34,529 nt of DNA, taken from NCBI RefSeq assembly GCF_002086275.1, contig NZ_MVHT01000075.1, positions 1-34,529 on the forward strand, read 5' to 3'. Position numbers and translations under genes: made by a program. This document shows positions 23,416 through 31,800 of the stretch, one piece after another; within the stretch, counting starts at the first letter, position 1; each line of letters begins with the position of its first letter. The DNA is from Mycobacterium intermedium (GTDB taxonomy: Bacteria; Actinomycetota; Actinomycetes; Mycobacteriales; Mycobacteriaceae). Under the pieces are notes generated by a model, which did not search any database, had not been told where the DNA came from, and saw nothing but the letters and a program-made list of their open reading frames with translations.

Positions 23416-26400
23416 CTATCCTCGCTTTCGCCGCATTGCGGCTCCTTGTCGCGCGGCCGCGCGCTGCTGGGCGCGGTCACGAACAGTGGCACTACTTTTC
23501 AGGGTTTCGCCGCCCCCCGCGCCCCCGGTCTGCTCTGGGTTGGCGATGCCGAGTTGGCGCATCAGGTCGGCGGTCACGTCCTGCAGTGACGCGCCCTGCA
23601 GCAGCAGCGTCACCGGGGGCTCCACGCCGAAGTCCGCGCGGGTGGTGTTGCGGATCCGCACCGCCATCAGCGAATCCATCCCGAGGTCGAGCAACGGCTG
23701 CGTCGTGTCAACGGCCGTTCGGTCCGCGTAGCCCATGACCGCAGCGATCCGGCCGCGCAGTTGGTCGGCGATGACGCGGGCGGCCTCGGCCGGGTCCAGG
23801 TCGCGCAGCGCGTCGGGTCCGGCCCAGTCGTCACCGCCGCCCGCCGCGTCGAGCTCCTGCACGACCGCGGCAAAGAAGTCGTGACCGCGGATTTCGGGGA
23901 AGGCGATGAGCGCGCGGTCGGCGCGCAGCCGGGCGACGCCGGTGTGGCCTCTACCCGATGCGAGCAGCGACTCCATCGCCTCGATGCCTTCGGCCGGGGT
24001 GATGGGGTCCAGCACGCTGTTGGCCAGGGTCCGCGCCATGCCGACCTCCGACCACGGTCCCCAGTTGATCACCGCCGCAGGCAGTCCGGCCGCCCGCCGG
24101 GCATCGACCAGAGCGTCGAGCCATGCGTTCGCGCACGCGTAAGCGCCCTGCCCTGGGGCGCCGAGCAGCGAAGCCGTGGAGGAGAACCCCACCCACCAGT
24201 CCAGGGCGCGGCCCGCGCTCGCCTGGTGCAACCGCTGCGCGCCGACGGCTTTGGGGGCCCACACCCGTTCCAGGCTTTCCCTGGTCATGGAATAGAGCAG
24301 GCTGTCGTCGATGACCGCGGCCGCGTGCACGATGCCGCGCAGCTGCCGGCCGCCGTCCTCGGCCGCCGCGACGAGCCTGTCCGCGATACCCGGGGCGGCC
24401 AGATCGCCGCGCACGATCACGATCTCGGCGCGGTCTTCCAGCTCGGCCAAGATCTTGCGCTGCTCTTCGGCGGGTTCGCTGCGCCCGTTGAGAACCACCC
24501 GGCCGGCCCCGTTGTCCACCAGCCACCGGGCGACCACCAGACCCAGGCCACCGAGACCACCGCTGATGATGTAGGACCCTCCGGAACGGACCACCGAATC
24601 AGACTGCGCCGCAGTGACTGTGGCGTCGGTGGCCCGAGCCAGCCGTTCGACGTAGCGGCGCTCGCCGCGCCGCGCGACCACCGTGCTCAGCGCGGCGGAT
24701 TCGGGCGCCTCGAGTTCGGCCCGCAGCGTCGCCGTCGCCCCGGCTAGATCTTGCGCGGCGTCCAAGTCGACCAGGGTGGCGCGCAGTTCCGGATGCTCGT
24801 AGGCCAGGACCCGCACCAGGCCCCGTAACGCGCCGACCGCCGGCTGCCCCGGTTCGTTGCCGTCAACCGCGAGACCGCTGCGGGTGACCAGCCAGAGCCG
24901 CGGCGACTCACCGTGCCAGCCGCCCACGACCGCACGCACCACGGTGCCGACCGACCAGACCAGATCCCGGGCCTGGGTGACCCCGGCTTCGGGGTCCGAG
25001 GAGACCTCCGGCACGAAGATGACGACGCCGGCGGGTGGGCGTTCGGGATCGCCCGCGGTTTCGGCGAACGCGGCGAGCACCCCCGGTTCGTCGGCCAGGT
25101 CGGCGGTGATCACGCGCCGTTCGTCGTCGCGCCAGCCGTCGACGAACTGTTCGGCCAGCGGGTTCGCACCGGCGAGCACCAGCCAGCTGCCCGGTACTTG
25201 CGCGGTCGCCGCTGCGTCGGCCAGGCCCTGTGCTACCCAGCTGGCTTCGAAGACCTTCTGCGCCAACGGGAGTGGCACGCTGCGGCGCTCGACGGACCGC
25301 AGGTAGATGTCGTTGATCTCGGCGGTGACGTTGCCCGCCGCGTCGGTGAGGATGACCCGGCCGAGCTTGCCGGTGCCGCCTTCGTCGAGGTTGCTCAGCC
25401 GGGCCCGGCACCGGGCATAGCGGCCCGGGTTGCCGTACAGCCGAAGACTCTCGAACGAGACCGGCAGATAACTGGCTTCCGACGATCCGGCCGAGCCGGA
25501 CAGCCCGTCGGCGGGCATCGCGGCGGCCAGGCTCTGCAGGGCGGCGTCGAGCATGGCCGGGTGGAGCCGATAGCCGGGATGCTTGGGCGCCTCGTCGGGA
25601 AGCGTGATCTCGGTTTCCACCGAACCGTCCGCAAGACGGTCGATCCGGGTCAGCGCCGCGAACGCGGGGCCGTGGTGCTGGCCGGCCTGGCGCAGCACCG
25701 CATACAGATCACCCGGTGGCACGGAGACTTCCGTCTGACCGCCGGCCGTGGTCGGGGGCTGGTCGTCGGGTTGTGCGGGTTGCGCTTTGGCCACGGCATG
25801 CCGGGTCCAGCCACCGGAGCCGCGGGAGTAGATCTCGATCCGAACCTTGTTGTCTCCGTTGCGGATCAACTGGGTGCTCAGCGTCGTGTGGTCTTCGAGG
25901 GTGAGCATCTGCTCGACCTCGAGTTGGTTGATCGACACCGCTTCGGCCGGCAGGCCCAGCGCCTCGCACGCGGCGGCCAAGGCGATCTCGGCATACGCCG
26001 CGGCCGGCAGGGCGGGTTGGCCGAACACCTTGTGATCACCCAGCCACGGTGACACCTCGGTGCCGACGTCGGCCTGCCACACGTGATCCTGGCTGGACGG
26101 AACCTCGACGTGCACGCCGAGTAGCGGATGTGCTTCGGCGGCAAGCAAATCCGCTACCGAACGGCCCTCGACCCAGAACTGCACGTGCTGCCACGGCGTG
26201 GTCGGGATGTCGGCGAGACTCCCGCTGGTCTCCGGGGTGCGCCCGAGCGCGGCGAGGTTGGTGTGGAAGGTGACGGTGTCATCGGTGTCGCGGTGCAGCG
26301 TTCCGACGCTCAGGTATTCGGTCTCGCCACCTAGCGTTTCGGTGATCGCGTGGGTGAGCAGTGGGTGCGCGCTGACCTCGATGAAGGTGTGTTGGTGGGC

Positions 26401-28869
26401 GTTAGCGGCTGCCGAGGCGATGGCCTGCTGGAAACGCACCGGGTTGCGCATGTTGGTCGCCCAGTGTTCGGCATCGAAGACGGGGCGGGTGCTGAGGTCT
26501 TCGTAGGTGGTGGACAGGATCGGAATCTTCGGTGGCCGCGGGGTCAGGTCGGCCAACTCCTCCCGCATGGCGGGCTGCAGCGCGTCCATGGCCGGATTGT
26601 GCGGGGCCACTTCGATGTTGACCCGGCTGGCGAAGCGGTCCTGGAAGCGCACCCGCTCGATCAGTTCGTCGATCTGCTCGGTCGGCCCGGAGATGACGGT
26701 CTGCTGCGGGGAGTTGTAGATGCCCACCGTCACCTGGGGGTAGTCGGCGATCAGCGCTTCGGTCGACGCGGCATCGAGGTCGAGTAGCGCCATGCCACCC
26801 TGCCCGGAGAGGGGCGCCATCAGTCGGGCCCGGGTGGCGGTCACCCGGAGTCCCTCGGCGGGCGTGAGCGCGCCGGCGACGACGGCGGCGGCCACCTCGC
26901 CCATGGAGTGTCCGATCACCAGGTCGGGCCGCACCCCATAGGAGCGCCACAGGGCGGTCAGCGCCAGCTGCATGCCGATCAGCCCGAGCTGGATCTGTTC
27001 GATACCGACCAGTTCCTTGCCTTCGGCGATCACCTCCTGCAACGAAAACCCAGCGTGAGCAAGGAAATCGGGTTCCAGTTCGGCGATGGCTTGGGCGAAG
27101 GCGGGCTCGTCTGCCAACAACCGGCGTCCCATGCCGACCCACTGCGATCCGCGTCCGGAATAGACGAAAACGGTACCCGGACCGGGGGTCCGCTCCTGAG
27201 GGCCGAGCACACCGGCTGCGGGCTTCCCAGCGGCCAGGGCACGCAAGCCGGCCACCGCTTCGGCGTGGTCGCGGGCCACCACCGTGCCCGACTTGGGGTA
27301 CCGGGACCGGTGCTTGGTGAGCGTGTGCGCCACGTCGGGCAACGGCGTCTTCGCGCCGGGGCCGTCCAACCAGTCCGCCAGCGTCGCCGCGGTCGCGGCC
27401 ATCCGCTTGGGCGATTTGCCGGATATCACCAGCGTCGCGACCGCAGCCGGATCGGGCTGCGGGGCAACAGGGTCCGCGGGTTCCGGGGCCTGCTCGATCA
27501 CCACGTGCGAGTTCGTCCCGCTCAGGCCGAACGACGACACCGCCGCCCGGCGCGGACCCGTGCCTGGCCAGGGCGTGCCTTGGGTCGGCACGAACAGGCG
27601 CGTCGACGAGGGGTCGATGGCGGGATTCCACCGGGTGAAGTTCAAATTGCGTGGGATGTAAGCGTTGCGGACGGCCAGAATCGCCTTGATCAGCCCGGCG
27701 ACCCCGGCCGCGGCTTCCAGATGTCCCAGATTGGTTTTCACCGCGCCGAGCGCGCACCTGGCCGCGCCGGTGCCCTTGTCGACGCCGTAAGTGGCTGCCA
27801 ATCCTTCGAATTCGATCGGGTCGCCCAGCATGGTGCCGGTGCCGTGGGTCTCGACGTAATTCACGGTGTCGGCCGTCACTCCGGCTTGCTTCAGCGCGGT
27901 GTTGATGACCTCCCGCTGCGCCAGCAGATTCGGGGCGGTCAGGCCGTTGGAGCGGCCGTCCTGGTTGATCGCCGAACCGCGGATGACCGCCAGCACCCGG
28001 TCGCCGGCCGCGGTGGCGTCGGCCAGTCGCTTGAGTACCAGAACCCCGCACCCCTCGCCGCGTACGAAGCCGTCGGCGCCGGCGTCGAATGTCTTGCAGC
28101 GTCCCGTCGGCGACAGTGCGGACCACTTGGACACCGCGATCGCCGCGAACGGCGACAACGCGAGCTGCACCCCACCGGCCAGCGCGACATCGCTTTCCCG
28201 CAGTCGCAGGCTCTGACACGCCAGGTGCACCGCAACCAGCGACGACGAGCACGCGGTGTCCACGGCCACCGCGGGGCCGCGGAGCCCCAGCAGGTAGGCG
28301 ATGCGGCCGACCGCGGCGGCGTGCGGATTGCCGGTGCTCACGTACGCGTCGATCTCCGCCCGGCGCTCGATGTTGACGATGGTGTAGTCCCAGGTCGAGA
28401 GCCCCATGATCGCGGCGGTGCGGGTCCCGGTCAGCGAATCCGGTCGCACCCCGGCGTGTTCGAGGGCCTCCCAGGACACCTCCAGCAGCATCCGCTGCTG
28501 CGGGTCCATGGCGGCGGCTTCGCGCGGGGTGATACCGAAGAAGTCGGCGTCGAATCCGGCGACGTCGTCGACGAAGCCGCCCCACTTGGTGGTCATCTTG
28601 CCCGACGCTTCCGGGTCCGGGTCGTAGTACGCGTCGGCGTCCCAGCGGTCGGCGGGCACTTCGCGGATGGTGTCGCGGCCGTCGAGGAGCAGCTGCCAAA
28701 AGTCTTCCGGCCCATACACATTCCCCGGCAGCCGGCATCCCATGCCGACGACCGCGATCGGCTCGGCGACGTCGGTGGGGAACGGCGTGCCCGCACGCAC
28801 CAACTCACGCGCGAGCACCGCGCGCGCCTTGGGTGTCATTTGGGCCGCGCGTTCGGCCAGACTCGTCAT
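23416..28869 (-). CDS. ppsD: PpsD, phthiocerol PKS module (KS-AT-DH-KR-ACP) with malonyl-type AT
   Basis: A 1817-residue type I PKS (M. tuberculosis 1827). KS: C207, H342, H383. AT: S655 in GHSMGE. DH: HKVFGQPALP with H946, and D1108. KR: SGGLGGLG (1436-1443) and Y1578. ACP: S1733 in LGMDSLM. No ER lies between DH and KR; in M. tuberculosis the enoyl step at PpsD is done by the separate enzyme Rv2953. The odd part is the AT. It has GRGSQ (572-576) and VAPH (754-757) instead of the GQGSQ/VASH seen in Mas, which looks like a malonyl-type domain. Yet PpsD should insert the methylmalonyl unit that gives the methyl at C4 of phthiocerol. N-terminal residues 1-35 are basic and helical, and the C-terminus is strongly basic (RDRAQQRAAARQG...RRKRG); both look like docking ends. 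The ATG overlaps the ppsC stop as TAATG. Confidence 0.95.
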   Translation of the reverse strand: MTSLAERAAQMTPKARAVLARELVRAGTPFPTDVAEPIAVVGMGCRLPGNVYGPEDFWQLLLDGRDTIREVPADRWDADAYYDPDPEASGKMTTKWGGFVDDVAGFDADFFGITPREAAAMDPQQRMLLEVSWEALEHAGVRPDSLTGTRTAAIMGLSTWDYTIVNIERRAEIDAYVSTGNPHAAAVGRIAYLLGLRGPAVAVDTACSSSLVAVHLACQSLRLRESDVALAGGVQLALSPFAAIAVSKWSALSPTGRCKTFDAGADGFVRGEGCGVLVLKRLADATAAGDRVLAVIRGSAINQDGRSNGLTAPNLLAQREVINTALKQAGVTADTVNYVETHGTGTMLGDPIEFEGLAATYGVDKGTGAARCALGAVKTNLGHLEAAAGVAGLIKAILAVRNAYIPRNLNFTRWNPAIDPSSTRLFVPTQGTPWPGTGPRRAAVSSFGLSGTNSHVVIEQAPEPADPVAPQPDPAAVATLVISGKSPKRMAATAATLADWLDGPGAKTPLPDVAHTLTKHRSRYPKSGTVVARDHAEAVAGLRALAAGKPAAGVLGPQERTPGPGTVFVYSGRGSQWVGMGRRLLADEPAFAQAIAELEPDFLAHAGFSLQEVIAEGKELVGIEQIQLGLIGMQLALTALWRSYGVRPDLVIGHSMGEVAAAVVAGALTPAEGLRVTATRARLMAPLSGQGGMALLDLDAASTEALIADYPQVTVGIYNSPQQTVISGPTEQIDELIERVRFQDRFASRVNIEVAPHNPAMDALQPAMREELADLTPRPPKIPILSTTYEDLSTRPVFDAEHWATNMRNPVRFQQAIASAAANAHQHTFIEVSAHPLLTHAITETLGGETEYLSVGTLHRDTDDTVTFHTNLAALGRTPETSGSLADIPTTPWQHVQFWVEGRSVADLLAAEAHPLLGVHVEVPSSQDHVWQADVGTEVSPWLGDHKVFGQPALPAAAYAEIALAAACEALGLPAEAVSINQLEVEQMLTLEDHTTLSTQLIRNGDNKVRIEIYSRGSGGWTRHAVAKAQPAQPDDQPPTTAGGQTEVSVPPGDLYAVLRQAGQHHGPAFAALTRIDRLADGSVETEITLPDEAPKHPGYRLHPAMLDAALQSLAAAMPADGLSGSAGSSEASYLPVSFESLRLYGNPGRYARCRARLSNLDEGGTGKLGRVILTDAAGNVTAEINDIYLRSVERRSVPLPLAQKVFEASWVAQGLADAAATAQVPGSWLVLAGANPLAEQFVDGWRDDERRVITADLADEPGVLAAFAETAGDPERPPAGVVIFVPEVSSDPEAGVTQARDLVWSVGTVVRAVVGGWHGESPRLWLVTRSGLAVDGNEPGQPAVGALRGLVRVLAYEHPELRATLVDLDAAQDLAGATATLRAELEAPESAALSTVVARRGERRYVERLARATDATVTAAQSDSVVRSGGSYIISGGLGGLGLVVARWLVDNGAGRVVLNGRSEPAEEQRKILAELEDRAEIVIVRGDLAAPGIADRLVAAAEDGGRQLRGIVHAAAVIDDSLLYSMTRESLERVWAPKAVGAQRLHQASAGRALDWWVGFSSTASLLGAPGQGAYACANAWLDALVDARRAAGLPAAVINWGPWSEVGMARTLANSVLDPITPAEGIEAMESLLASGRGHTGVARLRADRALIAFPEIRGHDFFAAVVQELDAAGGGDDWAGPDALRDLDPAEAARVIADQLRGRIAAVMGYADRTAVDTTQPLLDLGMDSLMAVRIRNTTRADFGVEPPVTLLLQGASLQDVTADLMRQLGIANPEQTGGAGGGETLKSSATVRDRAQQRAAARQGAAMRRKRG
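26320..27177 (-). other. PpsD AT domain carrying malonyl-type signature
   Basis: The segment runs from VFVYSGRGSQ to about SAHPLLTHAI. Markers are GIEQIQLGLIG, GIYNSPQQTVISGP and IEVAPHNPAMDALQP. The VAPH at 26599-26610 occupies the place of the VASH specificity motif of methylmalonyl ATs. As I remember them, these markers belong to the malonyl ATs of M. tuberculosis PpsC and the earlier modules, not to PpsD. Confidence 0.7.
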
Positions 28870-31800
28870 TACTCGACGCCCTCCGTTGCAGCTTCCAACT
28901 CACTTGCTGCGACCAGGTCCGACAGCAAATCCATTTCCTCGTCCGACAAGTCCGCGTCGGAGATCGCTTCGGCGGCTGTGCCTTCCGTGCTTTCCAAGGC
29001 TGGTGCATAACCGAGCCGTTCACAGAGCGCACCGGCGAGGTCGGTGATGGTGGGGTAGGCCCACACCAGGGCGACCGGCAGCGTCGTACCCAGACTCGCC
29101 TCCAACCTGTTCCGCAATTCCAGCGCCATCAGCGAATCCAGGCCCAGCGATTCCATCGGCTGGTCGTGGTCGATCGGTTCGGTCGAACGCAGCACCGCCC
29201 GGATCTCGTCGGCGATGGCCGCGGCGAGGTAGGCCGGACGGTCTTGTGGGGCAAGCTCATCCAGCTCGGCCCGGATGCGGCCACCCGTGCGGGGTTCGAC
29301 GGCTATCGATTCCTGCAGCTTGGCGAACAACGACGAACCCGCCGCGGCGGGGAAGGACTGGAACCACTGCCGCGCGTCGAGCGCGAACACGCCGGTGCGG
29401 GCCCGGTCGGCCGACAGCACCAGTTGCATCGCCGCGAGGCCCTGCTCGGGGGTGATCATCGAGATGCCGAGGTCGGCGAAGAACTGAGCGCGGCCCACCT
29501 CGGCCCACGGGCCCCAGTTGATTCCGGTCGCGGGCAACCCGAGCGAGCGCCGGTGCGCGACCAGTCCGTCGATCCAGGAGTTCGCGGCGGCGTAGGAGCC
29601 TTGGCCCGGCGCGCCGAGAAGTGAGGCGGCAGAGGAGAACGACACCCACCAATCGACGTCGGCGTGTTTGGTGGCTTCGTGCAACCACCAACCACCGGCC
29701 ACCTTCGGGGCGAACACCCGCGCGGACGCGGAATCGGAGATGTTCAGCACGATTTCGTCGGCGAGGACCATGGCGCTGTGCACGACACCGGCCAACGGGA
29801 AGCCGGCGTCGGCCACGGCAGCCACCAGGCGTCGCGCGGTGTCGGGGTCCGACAGGTCGCCGGTGACCACTTCCACCCGGCCACCCTCGGCGGTGATCTC
29901 CTCGATCTCTTTGAGCACGTCCGGGCTGGGCGCCGAACGTCCGTTGACCACAACCAATCCCGCGCCCTGCTGCGCCAGCCAGCGTGCGGTCACCAAGCCG
30001 AGGCCGCCCATGCCGCCGGCGATGATGTATCCGCCGTCCGGTCTGACCAGCGGCTGGGCCGGCGGCGACGCCAACGCCGTGACGCGGCCGGTCTGCGGAA
30101 TCGTGATGACGGTCCGGCCCGCGGCGTCCTCGGATCCGAACTCGCTGACCGGCAGGGGCGGCAGTTCACCCTGTTGGGCGAGTTGCACTATCTCTGCGAA
30201 GTTTTCGCGATACTGGCTCGGCCGCAACCGCAGGTTCAGATCGATGTCGACCACCGAGAACGACGCGCTGCGGGCCAGCGCGGCGACCCCGATCGACGTG
30301 TCGGTGTTCTTGCCCAGTTCGATGAATCGTCCACCCGGGGCGAGGGTCTGCATTCCCGCGCGAAGCGCTTCTCCGGGAAGCGAGTTGAGGACGACGTCGA
30401 CCCCGGCACCGTCGGTGCGGTCCAGAATCTCTGTGGCGAACCCCACACCGCGCGAATCTCCCACGTGGTGGACGCCCAGGTCCGCGAACAGTGCGCGCTT
30501 GTCATCCGATGCCCCAGTATGCGGGGTCGTCGCGTAGATCACCGCGCCGATTCTCTTGGCGATGTGCACCGCGGCCACATCGACGCCGTCCGGCGCCGAA
30601 TGGATCAGTACGCGTTCCCCGCGCGCCAACCGCCCGACCGTGCACAGCGCGTGCCAGGCCGTGAGGTAGGCCTTCCCGTATCCCACGGCTTCCATGTCCG
30701 AGAGCCAGTCCGGAAGCGGGAAAACCAGATCCGCGGACGTGCTGAGATGCGACCCGATCGCCGCTGCGCCGAAGGCGATGACGCGCTGCCCTTCTTGGAC
30801 GGACCCGGTCCGGGGAGTCTCGGGGCCGACCGCGGTCACCACGCCCACACACTCGCCGCCGTCCAACGCCGCGAGGTGAACGCGGACCTCGACCTCGCCG
30901 GCCCCGGGCGGGACGCGCCTGGCCGCGTGGAATTTCACTCCGTCGGCTCCGCCGAGTTCCAGCGTGAACGCGCCGCCGGCGTCGATATCGACGGTGACGT
31001 TCCGGCTTTCGACGGCGAGTTCGCCGGCAGGCGTCACCGGCGCCGCCACCAGGCGACGCACAAACCGCCGCCCGTCGCGCAATGCCACCTCGTCGTGGTC
31101 GGCGTTTCCCAGCAATTCGTCGACCAGACCTGAAAGTGGCCCCGTGCCGTCGGCGTCGACATCGACGAGGGTCGTGCGCAGCTCCGGGTGTTCGAACGTC
31201 AGCACCCGGGCGATGCCACGAAGCTGTGCCTGCGGCAGTGTGACCGGCTCGCCGGGGTCTACCTGCTGGGCGCCGCGGGTGACGATCCACAGCCGGGGGC
31301 TGTTGCGCGCGCCGATCCGGGAGACCGTCCGGACGATGTCGGCGATCCGCAGCACCCGTTGCCGGGCCAGCTCCAGCTGCTCTGCCACGGGTTTGGCTTC
31401 GTCGACCGCGCGGGCGGGATTGACCACGACAATGCCGTCCCATTCGACGTCGCGTCGGGTGATCGCCGCGTGCAGGGCCGCCTCGTCGGCTCCGGAGACC
31501 AGCTCGCACAGGTCGATTCGGGTGTCGAGCGCGGCGGCCAGGGCATCGCCGTCGCCGACCAGCAGCAGTGCAGCGGACTCGCCGGCCGAGCCGTCCAGCG
31601 GTGTTGGTTCCCACTGCGCCGTGAACAGGCGGTTGTTGAGTTCCGCTGCGCCCCCGCGCGACTGCAGTACCGCCATCTCGACGTGGTCGATCCCTAGTAG
31701 CAGCCGGCCGTGGTCATCGAAGAGTGAGACCTGCCCGGCCAACCGATCCGCGCTGTCGGTCGGGGCGAGTGAACCGATCGCGTAAGCACCTTCGACCACG

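Noticed and set aside
27142..27159. GRGSQ in the PpsD AT as an inactivating mutation
   Set aside because: The oxyanion contact at this position is by the backbone in known ATs, and the rest of the AT (GHSMGE, TRARLM) is intact; the Arg looks like a marker of the malonyl-type AT group.
26402..28738. 778-codon frame on the same strand inside ppsD
   Set aside because: Arg/Gly-rich out-of-frame shadow; the ppsD frame carries all catalytic motifs across this stretch.
26908..29010. 700-codon open frame antisense to ppsD and the end of ppsC
   Set aside because: Typical shadow of high-GC coding sequence, no ribosome site or recognisable domain, and it spans the ppsC/ppsD boundary.
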